The position numbers and the translations under genes are program-made. A model generated the notes under the pieces. It saw only the letters and a program-made list of their open reading frames with translations. It ran no database searches and was not told the DNA's origin. Shown in pieces: positions 17,467 to 27,140 of a DNA stretch of 64,000 nt (position 1 is its first letter; each line of letters begins with the position of its first letter). The stretch is from Bacteroidota bacterium (GTDB lineage: Bacteria; Bacteroidota; Bacteroidia; Chitinophagales; Chitinophagaceae): assembly GCA_018266575.1 (NCBI GenBank), contig JAFEAE010000004.1, positions 1-64,000 of the forward strand, read 5' to 3'.

Positions 17467-18660
17467 TCACTCTAACGTCTTCTCTGTTATCTTTCCTGTC
17501 GTTTTATTTTTCAATATCACTTTCTTAGCACCAAAATGTGTTACTTCTTCTTTGATCAGGTAATTATCAGCATCATACTCTGTCAAATGACTGTCTTTGC
17601 TCACACCAACTTTTCCTCTCCAGATGTCTAATTTCACTGGCTCCCACAATTTTGTTTTTGCCGAGCGATAAGCCGCATCTAAAATTGCATTCACTACATA
17701 ACCATCATAAAAAGTTTCTTTTGGTGCTGTTCCTTTTTCCATGGAGTTGAACATGTCCGTGAACATGTGGTTATATCCCAAGTCATTCACTTCATCACCA
17801 ACGGGGAAAAGCCAACCGGTATTGCTTTCTGCTTTTTCAGCAACGTAATCTGCGCCTTTGCCTGTTGTAAACATTTCAAAACCTGTGCGCAAAAAACTAT
17901 TGATCCAGATCGTTCCTTCTGTTCCCATTACTTCATCCCGCAAATCCATCCCGCCACGAAAAGTCCAGCTCACTTCAAACTGACCTATCGCTCCGTTTTC
18001 ATATTTCACCAAACCAATGGCATGGTCTTCAGCATCGATCGGTTTTACCTGTGTATCTGCCCAACACATCACTTCAACCGGTTTTATATCTTTCCCGATA
18101 AAACTCCTTGCAATTTCAATACAATGGCAGCCGAGATCGAGCATGCAACCTCCACCGGCCTGTTCTATATCCCAGAACCAATCGCTGTGCGGGCCGGGAT
18201 GCGTTTCCCGGGATTTCGCCCAAAGTATTCGTCCCAACGCACCATTCTTCACACTTTCATGCGCCTTAATAAATTTTGGAGTATATACAAGGTCTTCTAA
18301 ATAACCATTAAAAATTCCGGCTTCTTCCACTGCAAGTAACATGCGTTTTGCTTCCTCGCCATTTCTTGCAAGTGGTTTTGTTGTCATCACTGCTTTCTTA
18401 TGTTTGCAACAAAGCAATACTGCTGCTTCATGCAAATTATTCGGCAACGCAATGCAAACAATTTCTACGCTCGGATGAGCAATCACTTCTTCCATATTGG
18501 TCGACCAATGTTCGCAATTATAATCTTTCGCAAATTTTTTTGCACTCTCTTCGCGTCGTGCATAAATGCTAACAATCTTGTCTTTGCTACGCTGACCTTG
18601 TAATGCATCAGCATAAAACCTTCCGATAAATCCAGAACCAAGCATCGCTATCTTTTTCAT
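17467..18660 (-). CDS. Gfo/Idh/MocA family oxidoreductase
   Basis: A 397-residue NAD(P)-dependent oxidoreductase. The N-terminal Rossmann motif is AMLGSGFIGRFYADAL, the usual EKP is replaced by TKP (VMTTKPLARNG), and the C-terminal domain starts with DLVYTPKF and contains GGGCMLDLGCHCIEI with the catalytic D and H. Members act on sugars, inositols or related polyols. There is no Tat signal, so it is cytosolic. It lies downstream of the nucleoside/sugar-type symporter on the same strand with a dispersed repeat between, so a joint role in uptake and oxidation of a carbohydrate is possible. Confidence 0.88.
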   Translation of the reverse strand: MKKIAMLGSGFIGRFYADALQGQRSKDKIVSIYARREESAKKFAKDYNCEHWSTNMEEVIAHPSVEIVCIALPNNLHEAAVLLCCKHKKAVMTTKPLARNGEEAKRMLLAVEEAGIFNGYLEDLVYTPKFIKAHESVKNGALGRILWAKSRETHPGPHSDWFWDIEQAGGGCMLDLGCHCIEIARSFIGKDIKPVEVMCWADTQVKPIDAEDHAIGLVKYENGAIGQFEVSWTFRGGMDLRDEVMGTEGTIWINSFLRTGFEMFTTGKGADYVAEKAESNTGWLFPVGDEVNDLGYNHMFTDMFNSMEKGTAPKETFYDGYVVNAILDAAYRSAKTKLWEPVKLDIWRGKVGVSKDSHLTEYDADNYLIKEEVTHFGAKKVILKNKTTGKITEKTLE

Positions 18661-18689
18661 AATCGTATATAGATTTAGTGTTTAAATTT

Positions 18690-18777
18690 TTAGTTTTTAT
18701 TTTTTGTAACCAACATTTGTTCTTTATTCAATATCGTTGCGTCGCACTCTTCAGCGTCAACAATTCTATGGAGCGAT
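18690..18777 (+). repeat. Dispersed intergenic repeat copy B
   Basis: TAGTTTTTATTTTTTGTAAC, CAACATTTGT, TTCAATATCGTTGCGTCGCA and CTCTTCAGCGTCAACAATTC in order, closely matching copy A (2761-2872) and, on the other strand, copy C (36586-36680). It ends at the stop codon of the adjoining transporter gene. Confidence 0.7.
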
Positions 18778-20004
18778 CTAAACTGCAGGCATCGCTTCTT
18801 TCTGTGTAGCAAAATGTTTATTGTCTTTAAAAAACAAAATAAAAAATATTAAAACTACGGCAGCTATTCCTGCAGGAACCATCCATACACTTCTCCATTG
18901 CACTATGTTTTGTGTAGTGTAATGATCTTTTATGTAACCAGAAAGCAATGTACCAATCCACATTCCGATCCCGTATGTTGCCATAGTTATCATTCCCTGC
19001 GCCTGGCTCTGAATTTTTAATCCTGCTTTGCTATCTGTATAAATCTGGCCGGTAACAAAAAAGAAATCAAAACAAACTCCATGCAAAATTATTCCGGCAA
19101 ACAACATCCATAAATTTGCCCCTGAATCTCCATAACCAAAGCACAAAAATCGGAGAGTCCACGCAATCATCCCTAAAGCGATCATCCATTTTACACCAAG
19201 CCTGCGAAAGAAAAATGGAATAAGCAAAATAAAAAACGCTTCCGAAAATTGCCCGAAGGTCATATTGCTTGTAACATTTTGCATGCCTGCATCTGTCAAA
19301 TACAAATTAGTAAGACTATAATAAAAAGATAATGGAATACATATTAAAACAGACGCAATAAAAAATACAATGAATGATTTGTCTTTAAACAAAACAAAAG
19401 CATCTGCACCGAGTATCTGTGAAAATGTTGTTTTAGTTCCCTTTGCTTTCGGTGGGGCATCGGGTAAAAAGAAACTCAATAATCCTAATATTGCCGAAAC
19501 AATCGCGGCCATTTTAAATGTAAAGCCAAGTTGATCGGTAGACAATTTAAATACTTTGTCGATCGCCCATCCTGTGGCGATCCATCCGATTGTTCCCAAC
19601 ACGCGTATTGAAGGAAACTCTTTGCTCGGGTCACTCATCTGCCGAAATGCAACAGAATTGGCAAGCGCCAGTGTTGGTGCATACATTAATGAATATAAAA
19701 GCACGATCCAGTAAAAAACATCGGGATCTTTAACTGTGGTAATGTAATATAACAGCAGGGCACCGACAAGATGTAAAACACCTAAAACTTTCTGTGCAGA
19801 AAAAAATTTATCGGCGATCATGCCAACAAAAAAGGGGGAGAAGATCGTTGCGATAGCCATTGCACTGTAAGCAGCACCAACCTGTATACCTGTTGCGTGA
19901 AGTACTTTGTCAAGGTATGTTCCCATAGTTACATACCATGCGCCCCAGATAAAAAATTCCAGGAACATCATTGCCGAAAGCTGAACCCTGACCGTTGTTT
20001 TCAT
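18778..20004 (-). CDS. Nucleoside:H+ symporter-family MFS transporter
   Basis: A 408-residue inner-membrane protein with 12 predicted helices. It begins VQLSAMMFLEFFIWGAWYVTMGTYL, the characteristic first helix of the NHS family (NupG/XapB type), with further family features FSPFFVGMIADKFFSAQKVL and WIATGWAIDK. The substrates may be nucleosides or, in Bacteroidota homologues, sugar-like compounds. The neighbouring Gfo/Idh oxidoreductase on the same strand supports a carbohydrate or nucleoside catabolic unit. Confidence 0.87.
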   Translation of the reverse strand: MKTTVRVQLSAMMFLEFFIWGAWYVTMGTYLDKVLHATGIQVGAAYSAMAIATIFSPFFVGMIADKFFSAQKVLGVLHLVGALLLYYITTVKDPDVFYWIVLLYSLMYAPTLALANSVAFRQMSDPSKEFPSIRVLGTIGWIATGWAIDKVFKLSTDQLGFTFKMAAIVSAILGLLSFFLPDAPPKAKGTKTTFSQILGADAFVLFKDKSFIVFFIASVLICIPLSFYYSLTNLYLTDAGMQNVTSNMTFGQFSEAFFILLIPFFFRRLGVKWMIALGMIAWTLRFLCFGYGDSGANLWMLFAGIILHGVCFDFFFVTGQIYTDSKAGLKIQSQAQGMITMATYGIGMWIGTLLSGYIKDHYTTQNIVQWRSVWMVPAGIAAVVLIFFILFFKDNKHFATQKEAMPAV

Positions 20005-20201
20005 GTTTCAGTGAGTTGTTTTGATTTTGTGAACGATGCTGAAAAATTACAAAAGAAAAGTGTGACAGTTAAATAATTTTAGGCAGAGCTAGAAGTTGTA
20101 AGGTATAAGGTTTTAGGTTGAGCTGGCAAGCGTTCGTTCAATGTATTTACTTCCCTTACAGCCTACGCCTTACACCTATATATCTTATCTTGCAGCCGCT
20201 T

Positions 20202-20858
20202 ATGAGATTATTTGAAGATACGTACCGGCACAAAGGAATGCGCAAACAACTTACAGACAGCATCCGCGCCAAAGGCATCACGGATGAACGGGTATTGCAG
20301 GCCATTCTGCACATTCCACGGCATTTTTTTATGGACTCGGCATTTGATAAGATTGCTTATGAAGACCGGGCTTTTCCAATTGCTGAAGGACAAACGATTT
20401 CTCAACCCTATACGGTTGCTTATCAAACACAATTACTCGAAGTAAAACCATTTGAAAAAGTATTGGAGATAGGAACGGGAAGCGCATACCAGGCTTGCGT
20501 TTTAGCAGAAATGGGAGCGCAGGTGTTTACCATAGAAAGGCAACGCAAACTGTTTGACCAGAATAAAACATTCACTTATCTGAAGAAATATCCTTCCTTA
20601 AAATTTTTTTATGGAGATGGGTTTGAAGGGCTTCCTACTTACGGCCCGTTTGATAAAATAATTGTTACCGCAGCTGCTCCGTTTATTCCGCCCAAGCTTG
20701 TTGAGCAATTAAAGACAGGTGGTAAAATGGTCATTCCTGTTGGCGAAGGAAATGTACAACGTATGCTCAGGCTAACCAAACAACAAGATGGCTCAATCTC
20801 AGAGGAAATATTCGATAATTTTTCATTTGTACCGATGGTGGAAGGAAAAAAGAGTTGA
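20202..20858 (+). CDS. pcm: Protein-L-isoaspartate O-methyltransferase
   Basis: It methylates isoaspartyl residues in damaged proteins to start their repair. The 218-residue form from ATG 20202 (MRLFEDTYRHKGMRKQL) is preferred to an upstream TTG because the family starts here. Motifs: DRAFPIAEGQTISQPY, SAM motif I EIGTGSAYQACVLAEMG, and DKIIVTAAAPFIPP. TTATCTTG at 20185-20192 upstream resembles a -7 box and would leave a leader of about 6 bases. It is convergent with the following hydrolase gene. Confidence 0.95.
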   Translation: MRLFEDTYRHKGMRKQLTDSIRAKGITDERVLQAILHIPRHFFMDSAFDKIAYEDRAFPIAEGQTISQPYTVAYQTQLLEVKPFEKVLEIGTGSAYQACVLAEMGAQVFTIERQRKLFDQNKTFTYLKKYPSLKFFYGDGFEGLPTYGPFDKIIVTAAAPFIPPKLVEQLKTGGKMVIPVGEGNVQRMLRLTKQQDGSISEEIFDNFSFVPMVEGKKS

Positions 20859-20933
20859 ACATTTATGATTGATAGTTGGTGGTTTGCCGATTTCGTAGTG
20901 TTCTTGACTATCAGCAACCATCAACAATAAACT

Positions 20934-21785
20934 TCAAACTAAAAATTCTTCTATCTTTTTCACAACTTCCTTATCCCTGTAAATTTTCCGGTGCCCGAGA
21001 CCGTTAGTAAAAATAAAACTGATATTGGGATGATTTTCCTGTTCTACTTTTAAAGCATCGCTTATAGGTGTAATATCATCCGTTTTATCATGCACCCAGA
21101 GAATGGATGACTGAATATTTTTAACAGCACGGCTGATAGAAAAATATCCGGCTTGATGGCCGGTCCTGTCAAGAATCAGTTTATCAAATTCATGTCGCAC
21201 TTCATTATCTAATTCTAAAAAAATAAAAAAATTATCAATAGCGGTTTTCATTTCAGAAGCAGGAGCGATCAATACTAATTTCTTTTTTTTGTTATCCTTT
21301 ATTTTTTCCAGGAAAAGAGAAAGCGCTAATCCGCCAAATGAGTGGGCAATAAAAAAATCTATCGGGCCGAAGCGCTCATATACATTTTTGATCATTTCAA
21401 TATATAAAGGCAATGTTATTTGTTTCCCTTCGGAGTCGCCATGTGCAGGCCCGTCAAAAGCGAGCACCTCATATCCCTTTTTCAGGAATGCGGAGATGTA
21501 AACATCGAATTTTTTGATGTTGGATTCAAACCCGTGAATGATCAATATTCTTTTTTCAGCTTGTTGTTTCGGTTGCCAACGATATCCCCGAACGGAACCG
21601 CCATTAATTTTAAATGACAATTTCTCTCCTTTATCAAAAACTGCAGGCGTTTTTGTTTTCTGCTTAACCATGGGAGTGCTGAATAATTTCAGCGCTTTTT
21701 TTGCAGCCTTCTTTTTAGACACCAGCGACAGCATCCGCAGGTTTGCTTTTACATACCGGATTGCAAGTTTTTGTATTAACTTCAT
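20934..21785 (-). CDS. Alpha/beta hydrolase
   Basis: A 283-residue cytosolic hydrolase from ATG 21785; a longer frame start 12 codons upstream overlaps the promoter. It has RILIIHGFESN (oxyanion region), LAFDGPAHGDSEGK, the nucleophile elbow AHSFGGLAL (Ser), WVHDKTDDITP (Asp) and GLGHRKIYRD (His). It belongs to the large serine hydrolase fold with no specific substrate indicated. The start is divergent from the DUF2520 gene, with only 19 bases between the two start codons, so the promoters overlap. Confidence 0.85.
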   Translation of the reverse strand: MKLIQKLAIRYVKANLRMLSLVSKKKAAKKALKLFSTPMVKQKTKTPAVFDKGEKLSFKINGGSVRGYRWQPKQQAEKRILIIHGFESNIKKFDVYISAFLKKGYEVLAFDGPAHGDSEGKQITLPLYIEMIKNVYERFGPIDFFIAHSFGGLALSLFLEKIKDNKKKKLVLIAPASEMKTAIDNFFIFLELDNEVRHEFDKLILDRTGHQAGYFSISRAVKNIQSSILWVHDKTDDITPISDALKVEQENHPNISFIFTNGLGHRKIYRDKEVVKKIEEFLV

Positions 21786-21792
21786 GTTACTG

Positions 21793-21800
21793 CAAAAATA
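21793..21800 (-). promoter_or_regulatory. -7 box next to start codon
   Basis: TATTTTTG on the minus strand, seven bases before the hydrolase ATG. With the usual spacing the transcript would have a leader of about 4 bases. It overlaps the start region of the divergent DUF2520 gene. Confidence 0.55.
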
Positions 21801-21804
21801 AGCT

Positions 21805-22566
21805 ATGAAGGTCGTAATCATCGGTTCAGGAAATGTTGCAACTGTTTTGGGACGAAAGATATTACACGCAGGGCATGAAATACTCCAAGTAATAAGCCTT
21901 CATGAAAAACACGCAAAAACACTGGCAAAAGAATTAAACTGCGGTTATACATCACAGTGGGAGAATATGATTGATAGTGCAGGCATCTACGTTGTTGCAA
22001 TTTCAGATAACAGCCTTTTGGGATTAGATGCACACCTTTCGTTACCCAATAAACTGATCGTTCATACTGCAGGCTCTGTTTCTAAGGATGTATTGAAAAA
22101 AATCAGCAGGAATTATGGCGTGATATGGCCCTTACAAAGTGTGCGAAAAGAAAATGATAAAATTCCGGAAATACCGCTGCTGGTTGACGGCAATACGGAA
22201 GATGACCTTACCCTGATCTTTGATTTTGCAAAAACAATTTCAGATAATGTGCACATTGCCAGTGATGAAACAAGACTGAAATTGCATACAGCAGCAGTTT
22301 TTGTCAACAATTTCACCAATCATCTTTATGCATTAACAGAGGAATATTGCAAAAAAGAAAACATCGATTTTAATTTGTTATTGCCGATCATAGATGAAAC
22401 TGCCGGCCGTTTGCATTTTTCATCAGCATCTCAAATGCAAACGGGGCCGGCTATACGAAACGACCGGGCTACAATAAACCGCCATCTTGAATTGCTCAAA
22501 AATCATCCTGCATTAAAAGAATTATACAAAACACTTACCGAAAGCATACAAAAAGTAAATAAATAA
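21805..22566 (+). CDS. Rossmann/DUF2520 protein
   Basis: A 253-residue protein. The N-terminal NAD(P)-binding segment VVIIGSGNVATVLGRKI and the downstream LIVHTAGSVSKDVL resemble pyrroline-5-carboxylate reductase-like Rossmann domains. The C-terminal half (LKLHTAAVFVNNFTNHLYAL) is the DUF2520 domain. The substrate is unknown, although the fold suggests an oxidoreductase. It begins a rightward run with the UbiA-type transferase and Maf genes, a neighbourhood often seen in Bacteroidota. Confidence 0.85.
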   Translation: MKVVIIGSGNVATVLGRKILHAGHEILQVISLHEKHAKTLAKELNCGYTSQWENMIDSAGIYVVAISDNSLLGLDAHLSLPNKLIVHTAGSVSKDVLKKISRNYGVIWPLQSVRKENDKIPEIPLLVDGNTEDDLTLIFDFAKTISDNVHIASDETRLKLHTAAVFVNNFTNHLYALTEEYCKKENIDFNLLLPIIDETAGRLHFSSASQMQTGPAIRNDRATINRHLELLKNHPALKELYKTLTESIQKVNK

Positions 22567-22658
22567 ATATTTTATCAGTAGTCTAACGCTTGCTTTCCAT
22601 AAGTTCGGAATCTATCTTTTATCTTGCAGCTCTAATTATTCTAAGCCTGAAACAACTT

Positions 22659-23603
22659 ATGAAACTTGTCGGCGCTTTTTTCCGATTAGTGCGGTGGCCT
22701 AACCTGTTCTTTATTGCGTTGACGCAGGTGTTGTTTTATTATTTCATTTTATTGCCTTCATTCAAATTTTCCGGTGCAATAAGTCAGAATGTGTTGCGCC
22801 TGGATATTTTTTTCCTGCTTAGTTTTTCTTCCGTATTGATCGCTGCAGCAGGTTATATCATCAATGATTATTTTGATTTGAATATAGACCGGGTAAACAA
22901 ACCGGATAAATTAATTATAGAGCGGCATATCAAAAGAAGATGGGCGATCATCTGGCATTGGATGTTATCCGGTATCGGTGTTGCGATTGGTTTTTATGTG
23001 AGCTGGAAAATCAATAATCCTTTAATCGTTTTATCCCATGTTGTATGTGTTACTTTGCTATGGTTTTACAGCACCACATTTAAAAAAAAATTACTCATCG
23101 GCAATGTCATTATCTCACTGCTTACAGCCTGGGTGATATTAATCCTGTACGTTTGCGAATTCCGCTTCGGCATTTTTACCGACGCACAGTATCAGCACAT
23201 CATGTCACGCATTTTTAAGTTCGCTATTTTGTATGCAGGCTTTGCTTTTATTATTTCCCTGATACGCGAAGTAGTAAAGGATATTGAAGACCGCGAAGGC
23301 GACGAAAGATACCATTGCAAAACAATGCCTGTTGTATGGGGGGTAAATGTTTCCAAAGTTTTTGCAGCAACATGGCTCATCGTCCTGATTCTTTCATTGG
23401 TGATCATTGAATTTTATATCCTGCAATTTAAATGGTGGTGGACGATCATCTATTGTGCTTTATTTATCATTTTACCTTTGATATTAATTTTACGCGACCT
23501 GTACAAAGCGATGACAGCAGCACATTATCATCGCCTGAGCCAATTGATAAAAATGGCTATGCTCACCGGAATTTTATCCATGCTGTTTTTTTTAATAAAT
23601 TAA
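22659..23603 (+). CDS. UbiA-family prenyltransferase
   Basis: A 314-residue integral membrane prenyltransferase starting at ATG 22659 (MKLVGAFFRLVRWPN). A TTG 69 bases upstream is rejected because the family starts at the later Met and a TTATCTTG -7-like box lies between. The first Asp-rich motif NDYFDLNIDRVNKPDK and the second VVKDIEDREGDE coordinate Mg and the prenyl diphosphate. In Bacteroidota this type is commonly named geranylgeranylglycerol-phosphate geranylgeranyltransferase, but the true acceptor is unproven. The stop is two bases before the maf start, showing a tight operon. Confidence 0.88.
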   Translation: MKLVGAFFRLVRWPNLFFIALTQVLFYYFILLPSFKFSGAISQNVLRLDIFFLLSFSSVLIAAAGYIINDYFDLNIDRVNKPDKLIIERHIKRRWAIIWHWMLSGIGVAIGFYVSWKINNPLIVLSHVVCVTLLWFYSTTFKKKLLIGNVIISLLTAWVILILYVCEFRFGIFTDAQYQHIMSRIFKFAILYAGFAFIISLIREVVKDIEDREGDERYHCKTMPVVWGVNVSKVFAATWLIVLILSLVIIEFYILQFKWWWTIIYCALFIILPLILILRDLYKAMTAAHYHRLSQLIKMAMLTGILSMLFFLIN

Positions 23604-23605
23604 TT

Positions 23606-24172
23606 ATGGAAAGAATTGTTTTAGCTTCCCAATCTCCACGCAGGAAACAATTGTTAGAATGGGCAGAAATTGAATTTGATCTTGTAGTGAAAGAAACAGA
23701 TGAATCTTTCCCAACTGATCTTTCCATCGAAAATATTCCTGTTTACATCGCAAGAAACAAGGCAATGGCAGTACAAAAGCAAGTTGGAAATAACAAAACA
23801 ATTCTTGCAGCAGATACCGTTGTTGTGCTGAACAACGAAATAATCGGCAAGCCAAAAAACAGGGAAGATGCTGTTAAAATATTATCTGCATTATCAGGAA
23901 ACAAACATCTTGTTATTACAGGAGTTGTTATAAAAAAAAATGAGAAAGAAATTTCCTTTGCAGACATCACTGAAGTTTGGTTTCATGAATTATCGCAGCA
24001 GCAAATTGAATTTTATGTTGACAAATACAAACCATACGACAAAGCCGGAGCTTATGCCATACAGGAATGGATAGGAGTGGTTGGCATAAAAAAAATCAAT
24101 GGTGATTTTTATAATGTGATGGGATTACCGGTGAGTCGTGTTGTGCAGGAATTGAATAAATTTGACAATTAA
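23606..24172 (+). CDS. maf: Maf-like nucleoside triphosphate pyrophosphatase
   Basis: A 188-residue housecleaning NTPase that hydrolyses non-canonical or pyrimidine nucleoside triphosphates. It begins MERIVLASQSPRRKQLLEWA with the P-loop-like SxSPRR signature, then ILAADTVVVLNNEIIGKP and DKAGAYAIQEWIGVVGIKKI. The Thr/Val pattern is closest to dTTP/UTP pyrophosphatases (YhdE-type). The ATG at 23606 is two bases after the UbiA stop; longer in-frame upstream sequence is inside that gene and ignored. Confidence 0.92.
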   Translation: MERIVLASQSPRRKQLLEWAEIEFDLVVKETDESFPTDLSIENIPVYIARNKAMAVQKQVGNNKTILAADTVVVLNNEIIGKPKNREDAVKILSALSGNKHLVITGVVIKKNEKEISFADITEVWFHELSQQQIEFYVDKYKPYDKAGAYAIQEWIGVVGIKKINGDFYNVMGLPVSRVVQELNKFDN

Positions 24173-24255
24173 GAATTAATAATTAAAAATTAAGAATTAG
24201 GGCCGATGCTTTTCTGGTTTCATTATTAATTCTTAATTATTAATTTCCAATTAAA
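24167..24255. repeat. AT-rich intergenic palindrome
   Basis: Left arm AATTAAGAATTAATAATTAA repeated, right arm TTAATTCTTAATTATTAATT, separated by about 25 bases. It lies between maf and the DUF2851 gene and could form a long stem, possibly ending maf transcription. Confidence 0.6.
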
Positions 24256-24265
24256 CCCCAACCCC

Positions 24266-25531
24266 ATGAATGAAAAATTACTCCAGTTCATCTGGCAGTT
24301 TCAGTATTTTAACCGCACGGAATTACTTGCCGAAAATGGCGGGCCACTCCAAATTATTTCTCCCGGCCAATTCAATACCAACCAGGGCCCGGATTTTAAA
24401 GAAGCAAAAATTAAAATCGGTACAACAACATGGGCGGGCAATGTTGAATTACATACCAGGTCTTCCGACTGGCAAAAGCACAACCATCATGCAGATAAAA
24501 ATTACAACAATGTAATATTGCATGTAGTGTGGGAAAACGATGCTGATCTTACAGAAATAAATATTCCAACACTTGTTCTGCAACATCGTGTTTCAAAATG
24601 GTTGCTGGATAAATATGAAGATTGGATGAACAGCCAGTCCTTTATTCCCTGCGAAAAAAATATTTCATCGGTTTCTTCATTAATATGGGTAACATGGAAA
24701 GAACGATTATTGATAGAGCGCTTGCAACGAAAAATAATAATCATTGAAAAATATCTTCAGCAAAACAAACAGCATTGGGAAGAAACCTTCTGGTGGCTGC
24801 TTGCACGTAATTTCGGTTTCAAAGTAAATGCAGATGCATTTGAAGCAATGGCGCAGTCAATTCCGCTGAACATTCTTGCAAAACATAAATACCAGGTACA
24901 TCAGCTGGAAGCAATGTTATTGGGACAAACAAACCTGTTAGCAAATAATTTTACAGAAGATTATCCGCAGCTTCTTCAAAAAGAATATTCCTTTCTTCAA
25001 AAAAAATACAAACTGCAACCTATTCAGCAGCCTGTTTATTTTTTGCGCATGCGTCCCGGGAATTTTCCAACAATCCGCCTGGCGCAATTAGCAATACTTA
25101 TACATCAATCCTTGCATTTGTTTTCCGTGATCAAAGAAAAAGAATCGGTTAAGGATTTCCGTGAGTTGTTCCAGGTTACTGCCAATGATTACTGGCATTA
25201 TCATTATTTGTTTGATGAAACTTCTTCTTTCAAACAAAAAACGTTGGGAAAACAGATGGTTGATAATATCATCATCAATACGGTTGTTCCCGTTCTTTTT
25301 GCCTATGGTCATTTGCATAAAGAACAGGCATATAAAGACAAAGCATTGCATTTATTAGAACAACTCGACGCTGAAAAAAATGCAATAACCGATGGCTGGA
25401 AAAATAATAATATAGCATGTCAAACAGCTTTCGATTCACAGGCATTGATCGAATTAAAGACACAATACTGCGACAGCCGGAGATGCCTGGAATGTGCTGT
25501 AGGAAATGCGTTGCTAAGAAACATGAAATGA
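24266..25531 (+). CDS. DUF2851 family protein
   Basis: A 421-residue soluble protein beginning MNEKLLQFIWQFQYFN. The N-terminal part GNVELHTRSSDWQKHNHH is the hallmark of DUF2851, with conserved acidic and His residues that look like a metal or nuclease-like site. The C-terminus has a CDSRRCLECAVG Cys cluster. The function of the family is not known to me. It is isolated by palindromic spacers on both sides. Confidence 0.88.
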   Translation: MNEKLLQFIWQFQYFNRTELLAENGGPLQIISPGQFNTNQGPDFKEAKIKIGTTTWAGNVELHTRSSDWQKHNHHADKNYNNVILHVVWENDADLTEINIPTLVLQHRVSKWLLDKYEDWMNSQSFIPCEKNISSVSSLIWVTWKERLLIERLQRKIIIIEKYLQQNKQHWEETFWWLLARNFGFKVNADAFEAMAQSIPLNILAKHKYQVHQLEAMLLGQTNLLANNFTEDYPQLLQKEYSFLQKKYKLQPIQQPVYFLRMRPGNFPTIRLAQLAILIHQSLHLFSVIKEKESVKDFRELFQVTANDYWHYHYLFDETSSFKQKTLGKQMVDNIIINTVVPVLFAYGHLHKEQAYKDKALHLLEQLDAEKNAITDGWKNNNIACQTAFDSQALIELKTQYCDSRRCLECAVGNALLRNMK

Positions 25532-25598
25532 GAACAGTTTTCAGTCTTCAGTTGGCACCTCTGAAATTTTAGCTGTGGACTGACAACTGACGACCTTT

Positions 25599-26021
25599 TC
25601 ACACTTCCTCCGCAACATTCCACTGAAACACCACTTTCATATCAATATCCGGGTGGATGCTGTACGCAACAGGGCATGTATTTGCAGCACGTTCAAAAAT
25701 GATCCGTTGTTTTTCATCCAATACTAAAGTCTCCGGAAAAGAAAAGGTAATATGGATGCCTGCAATTCTTCTTGGATCGGGTTTCATTATTTTTTGTACC
25801 TCCATTTTCATTCCTTTCAGGTCAACATTCATATCGCGGGCTTTCGTGCCCATTATTGTTGCCATACAACTTGCCAATGCAGTAGCAACAAGGTCGGTTG
25901 GTGAAAAACGCTCGCCTTTGCCCTGGTTATCTGTAGGCGCATCTGTCTCTATTTGAAAGCCCGATTGAAGGTGTGTGGCAACCGTTCGCAAATCTCCTTC
26001 GTAAATAACTGTGGAAGTCAT
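25599..26021 (-). CDS. OsmC family peroxiredoxin-like protein
   Basis: A 140-residue OsmC/Ohr-fold protein. It has the two cysteines of the family active site, one in ALASCMATIMG (helix start) and one in NTCPVAYSIHPD. FSPTDLVATALASC is the YhfA-type signature. Members reduce organic hydroperoxides; the YhfA-like subgroup role is uncertain. Cytosolic, single gene. Confidence 0.9.
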   Translation of the reverse strand: MTSTVIYEGDLRTVATHLQSGFQIETDAPTDNQGKGERFSPTDLVATALASCMATIMGTKARDMNVDLKGMKMEVQKIMKPDPRRIAGIHITFSFPETLVLDEKQRIIFERAANTCPVAYSIHPDIDMKVVFQWNVAEEV

Positions 26022-26068
26022 TGTATATTTTTCTATAAATTTACGTCGGATAAATTAAATCGTTACCG

Positions 26069-26881
26069 GTGAACAAACTTTTATTACTGGCAATCGCACT
26101 TATAACGGCAAGCAGTTTATTAGCACAGGATTCAACATCCACCAATACATTACCTCCGGTCAAAAAGGATAAAAAAGCGGATAAGCGTGACCGTATTAAC
26201 CGCATGCTCCGAATGGAAGAAGAAGGCGACCTCATTTTCAATAAACACAACATTTTTGGTTTCAGGCTGGCGACAGATGGCTATGGGATTTTCTTTGAAA
26301 AAGGAAAATACAAAACCAACACACGCACATTGATTTACCAGTTTGAACTCAATGAAAAAAAGAACCAGAAAGAACACAAAATAGATGTGAGTACCGACGG
26401 TATTTCCGTGAATTCCGTGATCGTTGGCAAGCTTAATAATTTTTATCAGTTTAAAATGGCAATAGGGGAGCAGCGGCTTATCGGTGGCAAAGGAAATAAA
26501 AACGGGGTTGCGGTTACTGCATTGTATACGGGCGGTATTTCCCTCGGGATTTTAAAACCATATCTTGTTAATGTTATTTCTAGTAACAATATCGACTCAA
26601 CGTTCACAAGCACCTATCCAACCATCATTGATAGCAGTTATAGCGAGATAAGTGCCGGCGGATTTTTTTCCGGATGGAATAAGATATCTATAAAACCCGG
26701 CTTAAATGCAAAGCTTGCTATGCGTTTTGATTATGGCCGTTTTAACCGCACTATAAGCGCTATCGAAGCGGGCATTACCGGTGAATATTATTTCAGTAAA
26801 ATACCACAGATGTATCTTGTGCCATACAAAAACTTCTTCTTCAACGGATACGTAAGCATTATGTTTGGTGGCCGAAAATAA
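26069..26881 (+). CDS. Exported beta-rich hypothetical protein
   Basis: A 270-residue protein starting at a GTG codon, supported by a clean signal peptide (NKLLLLAIALITASSLLAQ). After a charged linker (KKDKKADKRDRINRML) it has many alternating hydrophobic strands and ends with AFxx-like aromatic strands (YFSKIPQMYLVPYKNFFFNGYVSIMFGG). A small outer-membrane beta-barrel or periplasmic beta protein is likely. Homologues occur in Bacteroidota as hypotheticals. Its last bases overlap a frame that leads to the next small gene. Confidence 0.7.
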   Translation: MNKLLLLAIALITASSLLAQDSTSTNTLPPVKKDKKADKRDRINRMLRMEEEGDLIFNKHNIFGFRLATDGYGIFFEKGKYKTNTRTLIYQFELNEKKNQKEHKIDVSTDGISVNSVIVGKLNNFYQFKMAIGEQRLIGGKGNKNGVAVTALYTGGISLGILKPYLVNVISSNNIDSTFTSTYPTIIDSSYSEISAGGFFSGWNKISIKPGLNAKLAMRFDYGRFNRTISAIEAGITGEYYFSKIPQMYLVPYKNFFFNGYVSIMFGGRK

Positions 26882-26912
26882 TAAACCATTATCATTTCCA
26901 CATCATTCCTCA

Positions 26913-27107
26913 ATGAATGCTTATCATGCTATTTTCGGATACTTTTTTGTAAGACAAGGTTGGACGAAAGAGCAGTTTGATAATATGATAGCAGAGGAGC
27001 AGAAAAATCATTTATTGGATTTAGTCGAAGGACATAAATTCTTTAGCAAAGCCTGGAAAGAGAAATTGAAAAAAGATTTGGGTGATATTCCTGGGTTGGA
27101 TATTTAG
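26913..27107 (+). CDS. Small hypothetical protein
   Basis: A 64-residue protein from ATG 26913 (MNAYHAIFGYFFVRQGW). It is helical, with a lysine-rich end (KAWKEKLKKDLGDIPGLDI). It lies 31 bases after the preceding gene and could be cotranscribed with it. No family recognised. Confidence 0.55.
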   Translation: MNAYHAIFGYFFVRQGWTKEQFDNMIAEEQKNHLLDLVEGHKFFSKAWKEKLKKDLGDIPGLDI

Positions 27108-27140
27108 TTTGCAAATTGTTAGCAGAAAATATATCGTTGA

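Noticed and set aside
20118..20201. Upstream TTG start extending pcm by 28 residues
   Set aside because: The extension has no family counterpart and overlaps a -7-like box; ATG 20202 fits the conserved start.
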